Shown here: positions 15,819 to 24,022 of the stretch, piece by piece
How positions within the stretch are numbered: the first letter of the stretch is position 1
Layout: each line of letters starts with the position of its first letter
Source of the DNA: Candidatus Pelagibacter sp.
GTDB lineage: Bacteria; Pseudomonadota; Alphaproteobacteria; Pelagibacterales; Pelagibacteraceae
Assembly (NCBI GenBank): GCA_029941985.1
Contig: JAPYTV010000006.1
Span: 1-27,902 of the forward strand
Reading direction: 5' to 3'
DNA: 27,902 nucleotides
Position numbers and translations under genes: made by a program
Notes under the pieces: generated by a model
Database searches by the model: none
Told to the model about the DNA's origin: nothing
What the model saw: the letters and a program-made list of their open reading frames with translations, nothing else

Positions 15819-16982
15819 ATGAAATTGGCTAAAAACTTAGAAAGACTAGGGACAGAAAATGCTTTTTCAGTATTAGCTGAAGCTAAAAAATTAGAAGCTC
15901 AAGGAAAGCCAATGATTCATTTAGCTTTGGGCCAGCCTGATTTTAAAACACCTCAACATATAGTCGATGCAGCAAAGAAAGCATTAGATGATGGTCATCA
16001 TGGATATGTTTTATCAAATGGAATTTTAGAATGCAGACAAGCTGTGACTAGAAAAATTAAAAAACTTTATAATAAAGATATTGATCCAGAAAGGGTATTA
16101 ATAATGCCAGGTGGAAAACCAACAATGTATTACGCTATACAATGTTTTGGTGAGCTAGGCGCTGAGATTATTCATCCAACACCAGCATTTCCAATTTATG
16201 AGTCTATGATTAATTATACAGGATCAACGGCAGTTCCTTATGATTTGACAGAAGACAAAGATTTAAAATTTAATCCAGAAAAAATTTTATCTCTAATCAC
16301 AAACAAAACTAGACTACTAATACTTATTAACCCAAACAATCCAACAGGAAGTTTTGTTGAAAAATCTGCAATAGATGTATTAGCAGAAGAACTTAAAAAA
16401 CATCCTCATGTAGCAATTCTTAGTGATGAAATTTATAGTAGGCAAATCTATGATGGAAAAGAAATGCCAACATTCTTTAACTACCCTGATCTTCAAAATA
16501 GATTAATAGTTTTAGATGGTTGGAGTAAAGCTTACGCTATGACTGGTTGGAGAATGGGCTGGAGCGTATGGCCAGAAGAATTAATACCTCATGTAAATAA
16601 ATTAATTATTAATAGTGTTTCATGTGTAAATGCTCCATCACAGTTTGCAGGAATTGCAGCGCTAGATGGGTCAGACAATCCAATCCACGCAATGATGCTG
16701 AAGTTTGATCAAAGAAGAAAATTGATTCATAAAGGGCTAAATACTTTACCAGGTATAGAATGTAGTTTGCCAGGAGGCGCTTTTTATGCATTTCCTAAAG
16801 TTATTGGAACAGGGATGAATGGTACAGAATTTGCTAAAAAATGTATGCATGAAGCAGGAGTAGCAATAGTACCTGGAACAGCTTTTGGTAAAACGTGTCA
16901 AGATTACGTGAGATTTAGCTATGCAGCATCACAAGATAATATATCTAACGCATTGGAAAATATTAAAAAAATGCTAGGTTAA
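15819..16982 (+). CDS. Class I/II PLP-dependent aminotransferase (aspartate aminotransferase-like)
   Basis: Fold-type I aminotransferase of 387 residues. PLP-binding features are present: NPNNPTG (171-177), D203 and Y206 in SDEIYS, the Schiff-base lysine in GWSKAYAMTGWRMGW (K237), the phosphate-binding R245, and the substrate-carboxylate arginine in YVRFSYAAS near the C-terminus. It resembles the 1-gamma aspartate aminotransferase group, which includes enzymes for aspartate, alanine and aromatic or other 2-oxo acids. Lying between an L-hydroxyacid dehydrogenase and glcDEF, it could aminate glyoxylate or pyruvate formed by its neighbours to glycine or alanine. That is inference from context. 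It is five bases from glcD. Confidence 0.93.
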   Translation: MKLAKNLERLGTENAFSVLAEAKKLEAQGKPMIHLALGQPDFKTPQHIVDAAKKALDDGHHGYVLSNGILECRQAVTRKIKKLYNKDIDPERVLIMPGGKPTMYYAIQCFGELGAEIIHPTPAFPIYESMINYTGSTAVPYDLTEDKDLKFNPEKILSLITNKTRLLILINPNNPTGSFVEKSAIDVLAEELKKHPHVAILSDEIYSRQIYDGKEMPTFFNYPDLQNRLIVLDGWSKAYAMTGWRMGWSVWPEELIPHVNKLIINSVSCVNAPSQFAGIAALDGSDNPIHAMMLKFDQRRKLIHKGLNTLPGIECSLPGGAFYAFPKVIGTGMNGTEFAKKCMHEAGVAIVPGTAFGKTCQDYVRFSYAASQDNISNALENIKKMLG

Positions 16983-16987
16983 GACTA

Positions 16988-18484
16988 ATGTCAAAATTAG
17001 TTTTACCAAAAATAGATAAGAAAACTTTAGATAAAAAAGAATACATTTTTAAAGCACTTGCTAAACTAATAAATCCTGAAAATATTTTAAGTCATGCTGA
17101 TGAGATTAAACCATATGAAACAGACGCATTAGCAGCTTATAAACAAACTCCATTAGCAGTAGTAATGCCAGAAAATACTCAAGAGGTGAGTAATATTTTA
17201 AAATTTTGTCATGAAGAAAATGTAAAAGTTGTTCCTAGAGGAGCAGGAACTGGTCTTTCAGGAGGAGCACTACCTTTACAAGATGCAATTTTAGTAAGCC
17301 TTGGAAAATTTAATAAAATTTTAGAAATTGATTTTGAAAACAAATGTGTAGTTACTCAGCCAGGAGTAACTAATTTAGCAATTACACATGCAGTTCAACA
17401 TAAGAGTTTTTATTATGCTCCAGATCCCTCAAGTCAACTTGCATGTTCTATAGGAGGTAATGTCGCTGAAAATTCTGGTGGTGTTCACTCTTTAAAATAT
17501 GGAACAACAACCAATAATATTCTGGGTGTTGAGATGGTAATGATGGATGGAACTATTTGCAGAATTGGTGGAAAAACTCTTGATCAAGAAGGATACGATT
17601 TAATGGGACTGATTTGTGGTTCCGAAGGATTACTAGGTGTGATCACCGAAGTTACAGCTAAAATTCTAAAAAAACCACAAGTTGTTAAAGCAGCACTAAT
17701 AGGCTTTCCAACTATTGAAGAAGGTGGAAATGCAGCATCAGAAATAATCTCGAATGGAATCATCCCGGCAGGAATGGAAATAATGGATAAAGCTTTAATT
17801 GAAGCAACAGATAATTTTAGTAAAGCAGGCTATCCTAGAGATGCAGAGCTTTTATTGATTGTTGAATTAGATGGAACAGAATCCGAAGTTAATGAATTAT
17901 TAAAACAAGTTAGTGATATTTGTAAAAAGAATAACTGCTCAAGTTTAAAACTTAGTAAAAATGAAAAAGAAAGATTATCATTTTGGACTGGAAGAAAAGC
18001 TGCATTTCCAGCATGTGGAGCTATGGCCCCAGATTATTATTGTATGGACGGCTCTATACCAAGAGGTAAACTAGCTGAAGCTTTATTGGAGATAAAAAGA
18101 TTATCTAAGAAATATGATTTACTCGTAGCTAATTGTTTTCATGCAGGTGACGGAAATTTACATCCTTTAATTATGTTTGATGGAAATGATAAAGAACAAT
18201 TAAGAAAAACAGAAGAGTTTGGAGCGGAAATTCTTAAAGCATGTGTGAAATTAGGTGGTGTTATAACTGGTGAGCATGGTGTGGGAATTGAAAAAAGAGA
18301 GTTAATGTGTGAAATGTTTAATGATAATGATATTCAACAACAGTTAGATATTAAATTATCATTAGACGAAAAAAATTTATTAAATCCAGGAAAAGTTTAT
18401 CCAATACTGAGAAAATGTGCAGAGGAAGGAAGGGTTCATGTCCATAGAGGTGAAGAAAAATTCCCAGATCTTCCCAGATTCTAA
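16988..18484 (+). CDS. glcD: Glycolate oxidase subunit GlcD (FAD-linked)
   Basis: FAD-binding catalytic subunit (498 residues, as in E. coli) of membrane-associated glycolate dehydrogenase, which oxidises glycolate, and often D-lactate, to the 2-oxo acid. The PCMH-type FAD domain shows PRGAGTGLSGGALP (83-96), GGNVAENSGGVHSLKYG, and GSEGLLGVITEVT. The C-terminal domain has NCFHAGDGNLHP and GEHGVGIEKRELM, the metal and substrate site. The C-terminal tail ending FPDLPRF is conserved in GlcD proteins. Its last 47 bases overlap glcE, and a 10-base tandem repeat lies in that overlap. Confidence 0.97.
   Translation: MSKLVLPKIDKKTLDKKEYIFKALAKLINPENILSHADEIKPYETDALAAYKQTPLAVVMPENTQEVSNILKFCHEENVKVVPRGAGTGLSGGALPLQDAILVSLGKFNKILEIDFENKCVVTQPGVTNLAITHAVQHKSFYYAPDPSSQLACSIGGNVAENSGGVHSLKYGTTTNNILGVEMVMMDGTICRIGGKTLDQEGYDLMGLICGSEGLLGVITEVTAKILKKPQVVKAALIGFPTIEEGGNAASEIISNGIIPAGMEIMDKALIEATDNFSKAGYPRDAELLLIVELDGTESEVNELLKQVSDICKKNNCSSLKLSKNEKERLSFWTGRKAAFPACGAMAPDYYCMDGSIPRGKLAEALLEIKRLSKKYDLLVANCFHAGDGNLHPLIMFDGNDKEQLRKTEEFGAEILKACVKLGGVITGEHGVGIEKRELMCEMFNDNDIQQQLDIKLSLDEKNLLNPGKVYPILRKCAEEGRVHVHRGEEKFPDLPRF
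18423..18434 (+). promoter_or_regulatory. Ribosome binding site for glcE inside glcD
   Basis: A purine run AGGAAGGAAGGG lies just before the ATG at 18438. It is one of the strongest Shine-Dalgarno-like sequences in this AT-rich window. It sits inside the glcD reading frame and decides the glcE start at 18438 over the in-frame ATG at 18417, which lies upstream of it. Confidence 0.7.
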
Positions 18485-19718
18485 TAACACTTATTACCCT
18501 GAAGACGAACTACAAGTTTCAAGTTTAGTTAAGGAATTGTATAAAAAAAATATACCAACAGAATTAATAGGAACAGGTTCCAAGAGCTTTATTGGCAACA
18601 AGGTTCAATCAGCAAACAAGTTATCACTTTCTAAATTGTCAGGAGTAATAGAATATTTACCAGAAGAACTTTACATTAGAGTTAAGGCAAACACGCCGTT
18701 GGAACTTATTGAGAAAGAACTAGAAAAAAATAATCAAGAATTAGCTTTTGAGCCTATGGATTTCGGATTTATTGAAAATGGAAAGTCAAATAAGGGAACT
18801 ATAGCAGGCTATTTATCATGTAATTTTGCAGGTTCTAGAAGGTTTAAAGTTGGTAGTGTAAGAGATCATATTTTAGGTTTTAGAGGAGTGAATGGCAAAG
18901 GGGATGTAATTAAATCAGGTGGTACAGTTGTTAAAAATGTAACTGGCTACGACCTATCAAAACTTGTCGCAGGATCTTTCGGAACACTTGTAGCATTGAC
19001 CGAGGTTACTTTAAAAGTTTTACCAAAAAAAAGGTTATCCAATGCAATTATAATTTACACAGAAGACAAGAGATTAGTCAATGAACTATTTGACAAAATA
19101 TCTAGTTCTAGTAGTGAAATTTCAGGAGCAGTTTATGTTCCAGAGGAACCACAAGACGAAAGTTATAAACAAAATAAAGAGATAGTTTTTAAATTTAATG
19201 ATCTTGACTCTAAAGTTTCATTTTTAGCACTAAGAGTAGAAGGCGATAAAGTATCAATTGATGAAAGAGTCAAAGCTTTAACAAAAGAGTTAGATCTTAA
19301 CAAATTAAATACTTCTAAATTAGATATTCATCAATCAGTGCCTTTTTGGAGAAAAATAAATAATCTTGAAATTTTTGAACAAACAAAAAATAATTTATTG
19401 AGAGCAGTTATACCACCATCTAAAGGAAATGAATTAATGCAAAAACTGGGAAATAAATATAAATATTACATCGATTGGTGTGGATCTTTATATTGGATAG
19501 AAGTTAGCTCAAAAAAAAATATGAGAATTGTAGAAATTAAAGAACTAGTCAAAGAGATTGGTGGTTATTTAACAATTATTAAAACATCACCAGAGTACGA
19601 TTATGGAGAAGCTGTATTTACAGTAGATGATACAAGATTATTAATATCAGAAAAAATTAAGAAAAGCTTTGACCCCAAAAGAGTTTTTAATCCAGGCAAA
19701 ATGTATAGAGGAATTTAA
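18438..19718 (+). CDS. glcE: Glycolate oxidase subunit GlcE (FAD-binding)
   Basis: Second FAD-binding subunit of glycolate dehydrogenase, 426 residues from the preferred start. It has the PCMH-type FAD domain: YPEDELQVSSLVKELYKK, GTGSKSFIGN, GTIAGYLSCNFAGSRRFKVGSVRDHILGF and SGGTVVKNVTGYDLSKLVAGSFGTLVALTEVTLKVLP. The tail KKSFDPKRVFNPGKMYRG matches the FAD-oxidase C-terminal strand pair. It lacks the full catalytic C-terminal domain of GlcD. It is longer than E. coli GlcE (350). The start is 46 bases inside glcD, supported by a strong ribosome site; its stop shares one base with the glcF ATG. Confidence 0.93.
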   Translation: MSIEVKKNSQIFPDSNNTYYPEDELQVSSLVKELYKKNIPTELIGTGSKSFIGNKVQSANKLSLSKLSGVIEYLPEELYIRVKANTPLELIEKELEKNNQELAFEPMDFGFIENGKSNKGTIAGYLSCNFAGSRRFKVGSVRDHILGFRGVNGKGDVIKSGGTVVKNVTGYDLSKLVAGSFGTLVALTEVTLKVLPKKRLSNAIIIYTEDKRLVNELFDKISSSSSEISGAVYVPEEPQDESYKQNKEIVFKFNDLDSKVSFLALRVEGDKVSIDERVKALTKELDLNKLNTSKLDIHQSVPFWRKINNLEIFEQTKNNLLRAVIPPSKGNELMQKLGNKYKYYIDWCGSLYWIEVSSKKNMRIVEIKELVKEIGGYLTIIKTSPEYDYGEAVFTVDDTRLLISEKIKKSFDPKRVFNPGKMYRGI

Positions 19719-21004
19719 TGCAAACAAACTTTACTGAAAAACAGCTTGAAAATAAAGATAACCAATCAACAGAAAAAATATTTAAAAAATGTGTTCATTG
19801 TGGAATGTGCAACGCAACATGTCCAACATATCAATTACTCGGGGATGAATTGGATGGTCCTAGAGGTAGAATTTATTTAATTCAAGATATGTTAGAAAAT
19901 GAAAAAAAACCAACACCCAAAGTAGTAAAACACATAGATAGATGTTTATCCTGTTATAGTTGCATGACAACATGTCCAGCTGGTGTTAATTATATGCATG
20001 TAATTGATCACGGCAAAAAGTATATTGAAAAAAATTTTGAAAGACCTTTTGTTGATAGAATAATTAGAAACTTTTTATCAGCTGTTCTTCCAAATACCAG
20101 GTACTTTAGACTTGCAAGTTTAATGGTTAAATTAGCTAAACCTTTTCAATTTTTAATGCCATCAAAGATAAAAGATATGATGAAATTAATGCCAACTACT
20201 TTTCCAAAAAAAAATTTAAAACAAAGAGAATTTTATTCAGTTAGCAATCAAAAAAAGATAGCTAGAGTTGCACTTTTAACTGGATGTGTTCAAAAAGAAA
20301 TTTCACCACAAATAAATGAATCAACAATTAGACTTTTAAATAGACATGGTGTTGAAGTAATTGTACCTAAAAAAATAAGATGCTGTGGATCTTTAAATCA
20401 TCATTTAGGTAAAGAGGATAATGCTCACCAAGATTTTCGAAACAATATTAACACTTGGTATGAGGAACATCAAAAAGGTAATTTAGATGCAATTTTATCC
20501 AATACATCCGGCTGTGGAACTACAATAAAAGATTATGGCTTTATATTCAAAAACGATAAAGAAATGAAAAAGAAAGCTAAAGTTATATCTGATTTAACAA
20601 AAGATATTTCAGAATATTTAAGTGAAAGTTTAAAATTGAATTTTAAAACAAAAGATAAGAAATATAAAATTGCTTATCATTCAGCTTGTTCAATGCAGCA
20701 TGGACAAAAAGTACACGATCAGCCTATGGCACTATTAAATAAAACAAATAATCAAATTATGGAAATTCCTGAAGGACATATTTGTTGTGGATCAGCTGGG
20801 ACATACAATATTTTACAAACAAAAATAGCAAAGCAATTATTGAAAAAAAAAGTCGATAATATTGAAAGTATAAAACCAGATTTTATTTTAACAGGAAATA
20901 TAGGATGTATTACACAGATATCTAACGGAACAAAAACACCAATTTTACATATTATTGAAGTATTAGATTGGTATACTGGTGGACCAAAACCAAAAATATT
21001 ATAA
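19718..21004 (+). CDS. glcF: Glycolate oxidase iron-sulfur subunit GlcF
   Basis: Electron-transfer subunit of 428 residues. Two [4Fe-4S] ferredoxin motifs are complete: CVHCGMCNATCP (C25, C28, C31, C35) and CLSCYSCMTTCP (C76, C79, C82, C86). Two CCG domains follow, with CCGSLNHH at 222-229 and CCGSAGTYN at 356-364, the cysteine-rich modules that feed electrons to quinone as in heterodisulfide-reductase-like enzymes. It moves electrons from the GlcD/GlcE flavins to the respiratory chain. The one-base overlap with glcE shows an operon. The downstream dehydrogenase starts 11 bases after it. Confidence 0.97.
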   Translation: MQTNFTEKQLENKDNQSTEKIFKKCVHCGMCNATCPTYQLLGDELDGPRGRIYLIQDMLENEKKPTPKVVKHIDRCLSCYSCMTTCPAGVNYMHVIDHGKKYIEKNFERPFVDRIIRNFLSAVLPNTRYFRLASLMVKLAKPFQFLMPSKIKDMMKLMPTTFPKKNLKQREFYSVSNQKKIARVALLTGCVQKEISPQINESTIRLLNRHGVEVIVPKKIRCCGSLNHHLGKEDNAHQDFRNNINTWYEEHQKGNLDAILSNTSGCGTTIKDYGFIFKNDKEMKKKAKVISDLTKDISEYLSESLKLNFKTKDKKYKIAYHSACSMQHGQKVHDQPMALLNKTNNQIMEIPEGHICCGSAGTYNILQTKIAKQLLKKKVDNIESIKPDFILTGNIGCITQISNGTKTPILHIIEVLDWYTGGPKPKIL

Positions 21005-21015
21005 AAGAATTAACT

Positions 21016-21969
21016 ATGAAAAAAATTATAATTACGAGAAGACTTATAAAGGAATCTGAAGAAAAGGCTTTAAAAATTTTTGAGGCAAAATTTAATAACA
21101 ATGATGAATTATATTCTCAATCAAAACTTATTGAATTAAGTGAAGGACATGATGCAATTTTAACGTCTTTAACAGACAAGATGAATGAAGAAACAATTAA
21201 TAAATTGCCAACTAGTGTTAAAGTTATTTCGAATTTTGCAGTTGGTTTTGGAAATATCGATTTGGAAGCAGCAAAGAAAAGAGGAATTGTAGTAACTAAT
21301 ACACCAGAAGTTTTGTCAGATGCCACTGCTGAAATTGGAATTTTATTAATATTAGGTGCTTGCAGAAGAGTTCCAGAAGGAATTCAAAGTGCAAAAGAAA
21401 GTAATTGGAAATGGTCTGCCGATTATCTTATAGGAAAACAGTTAACAGGCACAAGACTTGGAATTTTAGGAATGGGAAGAATAGGACAAAAAATTGCAAA
21501 AATAGCTAAAGCCTTAGGAATGGTTATTCATTATCACAATCGATCAAAACTAAATGAAGAAAAAGAACAGGGCGCTATTTATCATGATAATCTTAAAAGT
21601 CTTTTTTCAGCTTCTGATGTATTATCAATTTGTTGCCCCGCAACAAAAGAAACAGAAAATCTAATTAATAAAGAAACGTTGGAGTATTTTCCAACAGGAG
21701 CTGTTATTACTAATGTAGCTAGAGGAGATATTGTTAATGACGAAGCTTTAATTGATGCATTAAATAGAAGAAAAATTTATGCTGCAGGATTAGATGTATA
21801 CAAAGGTGAACCTAATTTAAATCCTGGTTACCTAAAAATAAAAAGTGTTTTTATTTTACCTCACCTTGGAAGTGCCACTAAGCATACAAGAATAGCAATG
21901 GCCAATTTAGCAATAGATAATATTGATGAGTTTTTTAAAACAGGAAATTGTAAAAATAAAGTAAATTAA
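21016..21969 (+). CDS. D-2-hydroxyacid dehydrogenase (glyoxylate/hydroxypyruvate reductase type)
   Basis: NAD(P)-dependent dehydrogenase of 317 residues. The Rossmann motif is GMGRIG (152-157) after LTGTRLGIL. The catalytic triad is R236 in NVARGDIV, E265 in YKGEPNLNP, and H283 in LPHLGSAT. The N-terminal substrate segment NFAVGFGNIDLEAAKKRGI is typical of glyoxylate reductases (GyaR/GhrB-like). Beside glcDEF it could run the reverse of glycolate oxidation or reduce hydroxypyruvate. A longer in-frame start at 20968 lies inside glcF; I reject it because MKKIIITRR at 21016 matches the normal first beta strand. Confidence 0.92.
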   Translation: MKKIIITRRLIKESEEKALKIFEAKFNNNDELYSQSKLIELSEGHDAILTSLTDKMNEETINKLPTSVKVISNFAVGFGNIDLEAAKKRGIVVTNTPEVLSDATAEIGILLILGACRRVPEGIQSAKESNWKWSADYLIGKQLTGTRLGILGMGRIGQKIAKIAKALGMVIHYHNRSKLNEEKEQGAIYHDNLKSLFSASDVLSICCPATKETENLINKETLEYFPTGAVITNVARGDIVNDEALIDALNRRKIYAAGLDVYKGEPNLNPGYLKIKSVFILPHLGSATKHTRIAMANLAIDNIDEFFKTGNCKNKVN

Positions 21970-22196
21970 TTTTACGGTAAAATTTTCCATTTTTTTATAG
22001 ATCACAAATTTTAAATAAACAGAAACTATGAGCAGCAATAAATGTTGTAAACAATACAACAAAAACAGGTTTCTAAATTTTAATACTACTAGAGATTGTA
22101 ATTAATAATTGTTAGAGTTACTTTCTTTATAGACTTTAGCTTCTTAATAACATTAAATCTTAACAGTTTAATAAGTAATATATAGAGGAGAAATTA
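21970..22196 (+). promoter_or_regulatory. Leader / promoter region of the TRAP transporter
   Basis: The longest gene-poor spacer of the window (227 bases). It contains a perfect 8-base inverted repeat with one central base at 21968-21984 (AATTTTAC-G-GTAAAATT), followed by a T-rich run that could end the upstream transcript weakly. Nested inverted repeats then lie at 22006-22011/22075-22080, 22021-22026/22069-22074 and 22043-22048/22056-22061. A strong AGAGGAG ribosome site lies at 22184-22190, six bases before the dctP ATG. The stems are AT-rich and could be chance. A 25-codon plus-strand frame starts at ATG 22028. I see no consensus promoter I would defend, and no known riboswitch. Confidence 0.4.
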
Positions 22197-23354
22197 ATGA
22201 TTAAAAACAAAAAATCATTGAGGGTAACAAAAACACCTTCAAGACGTAAGTTCTTCAAAGCAGCAGCAGCAACAGGCGCAGCAACAGCTGTAGCTGTAGC
22301 AATGCCTAATGTAGCTTTTGGTGCTCCATTAACATTAAAAATGCAAGCAGCTTGGCCTTCAGGCGCAAATATTTTTTTTGAAATGGCACAAGATTACTGC
22401 AACATGGTAGATGCAATGTCTGGAGGAACTTTAAAAATCGATCTTCAACCAGTTGGAGCGATTGTTAAAACTTCAGAAGTTGGACAAGCAGTAAGTTCAG
22501 GCGTAGTAGACATGGGACACTGGGTGACTGCATACTGGTACGGTAAAAATGCTGCAGCTTCACTTTTTGGAACTGGCCCTTCATACGGTATGTCATCTCA
22601 AGAAGTTATGGGATGGATGGAGTATGGTGGAGGAAGAGCTTTATATGAAGAGGCAGTAGCATCAGTTGGATTCGATTATGTTGGATTCTTTCATATGCCT
22701 ATGCCAGCTCAACCTTTTGGTTGGTTTAAAAAGAACGTAACTAAAGTATCAGATGTTAAAGGAATGAAGTATAGAACAGTTGGTCTAGCGACTAATGTTT
22801 TAACTGCTATGGGAATGGTCGTAAGACAATTACCAGGTGGTGAAATTCAACCAGCAATGAAAACAGGTTTGATTGATGCTGCTGAATTTAACAACCCAAC
22901 ATCTGACTCACAGTTTGGTATGCAAGATGTATCTAAACACTATCACTTAGGTAGTTTTCACCAATCTCAAGAAATGTTTGAGATTCCAGTGAATAAGAAA
23001 AGATACAACAGCTTGTCACCTGCTCATCAAGCTATCTTAAAAAATGCTGCTTATGCTGCAAATACAGATAACTACTTTAAAGCACTAGTTAGATATTCTG
23101 ACAGTTTAGCTATGCTGATGAATGAGCATAAGGTTAATGTTTACCAAACATCTGATGAGATCTTAGCCGCACAATTAAAAGGCTGGGATAAAATTGTTGG
23201 TGATTTTTCTGCGAAAGATCCGTTCTTTAAGAAAATCATTGATTCTCAAAAAGCATACGCTAAAAAAGTAATGAAGTACTTGCTGATGAATCAGCCTAAT
23301 TACAAACTAGCTTATGAAAATGAGTTTGGTCCAATCGGAAAAGTTAAAATCTAA
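22197..23354 (+). CDS. TRAP transporter substrate-binding protein (DctP/TakP-like)
   Basis: Periplasmic solute-binding protein of a tripartite ATP-independent transporter, 385 residues. The N-terminus is a Tat-type signal (SRRKFFKAAAATGAATAVAVA, R16 and R17, cleavage near AFG-A). The mature part resembles the TakP / mannitol-chloroaromatic (FcbT1) branch: WPSGANIFFEMAQDYCNMV, VGAIVKTSEVGQAVSSGVVDMGH, the conserved MKYRTVG segment whose arginine normally grips the substrate carboxylate, and GGEIQPAMKTGLIDAAEFNNP. That branch binds 2-oxo acids or lactate in studied cases, which suits the neighbouring hydroxyacid enzymes; the true ligand is unknown. It has a strong ribosome site and its own downstream terminator, both fitting high expression. 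Confidence 0.92.
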   Translation: MIKNKKSLRVTKTPSRRKFFKAAAATGAATAVAVAMPNVAFGAPLTLKMQAAWPSGANIFFEMAQDYCNMVDAMSGGTLKIDLQPVGAIVKTSEVGQAVSSGVVDMGHWVTAYWYGKNAAASLFGTGPSYGMSSQEVMGWMEYGGGRALYEEAVASVGFDYVGFFHMPMPAQPFGWFKKNVTKVSDVKGMKYRTVGLATNVLTAMGMVVRQLPGGEIQPAMKTGLIDAAEFNNPTSDSQFGMQDVSKHYHLGSFHQSQEMFEIPVNKKRYNSLSPAHQAILKNAAYAANTDNYFKALVRYSDSLAMLMNEHKVNVYQTSDEILAAQLKGWDKIVGDFSAKDPFFKKIIDSQKAYAKKVMKYLLMNQPNYKLAYENEFGPIGKVKI

Positions 23355-23377
23355 TTAACTTTCAATAAATTTAAAAG

Positions 23378-23406
23378 AAGGGGGTGTAAAAGCCCCCTTT
23401 TTTTTT
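23378..23406 (+). terminator. Intrinsic terminator between dctP and dctQ
   Basis: A GC-rich hairpin: AAGGGGG (23378-23384), an 8-base loop, then CCCCCTT (23393-23399), with nine consecutive T from 23398. It is the most convincing rho-independent terminator in the window. It lies 24 bases after the binding-protein stop and before the permease genes of the same transporter, so it probably works as a partial terminator that lowers dctQM expression relative to dctP. Confidence 0.9.
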
Positions 23407-23434
23407 ATTAACAATTAAGGTATTCAATAAGATT

Positions 23435-24022
23435 ATGATGAGAGCTTACATTAAATTTGCAGATATACTTAGCACCTCCATGGGAAAAGCATTTTCGTGG
23501 TGTATCGTAATTTTAATGGGAGGAACTGTTTATGAAGTAATAATGGCTTATGCATTTAACAAGCCAACATTATGGAACTTTGATTTTAGTATGCAGATGT
23601 ATGGTGCCATACTGATGATGTCAGGAGCATACTGTTTGGCAACAGAATCCCACGTTAGAGGAGATGTTATTTACAGATTATTTAAACCAAGAATACAAGG
23701 ATGGATAGACCTAATTCTTTACTTTATTTTCTTCTTCCCAGGAGTAATAGCTTTAGCATTTTATGGATATGAATATGCAGCATTAGCTTGGAAAATAAAA
23801 GAAACAAGTTGGAGTAGTCCGGCTCAAATACAAATTTATATGGCAAAAAGCATGATACCTGCTGCAGGTATTTTATTAATCATACAAGGAATTAGCGAAG
23901 TATTTAGATCAATCATTTGTATACAAACTGGCCACTGGCCAGCAAGAATGGTTGTTGCAGAAGAAACAGAAAAAATTTTAATGAGAGCAGCGCAAGACGA
24001 GAATCAACAAGATGTTATTTAG
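23435..24022 (+). CDS. TRAP transporter small permease (DctQ-like)
   Basis: Small membrane subunit, 195 residues, with four helices (about residues 17-38, 48-68, 88-110 and 130-155). Family features: FNKPTLWNFDFSMQMYGAILMMSGAYCLATESHVRGDVIY, with the conserved H-x-R-x-D after helix 2. This is the four-helix Q subunit that bridges the binding protein and the large permease. It starts after the terminator at 23378-23406 and overlaps dctM by 11 bases. Two adjacent ATG codons (23435, 23438) can serve as start. Confidence 0.92.
   Translation: MMRAYIKFADILSTSMGKAFSWCIVILMGGTVYEVIMAYAFNKPTLWNFDFSMQMYGAILMMSGAYCLATESHVRGDVIYRLFKPRIQGWIDLILYFIFFFPGVIALAFYGYEYAALAWKIKETSWSSPAQIQIYMAKSMIPAAGILLIIQGISEVFRSIICIQTGHWPARMVVAEETEKILMRAAQDENQQDVI

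Noticed and set aside
21970..22196. Glycine or SAM riboswitch upstream of dctP
   Set aside because: Known SAR11-type riboswitch cores (glycine, SAM-II, SAM-V) were considered; I saw none of their conserved segments.
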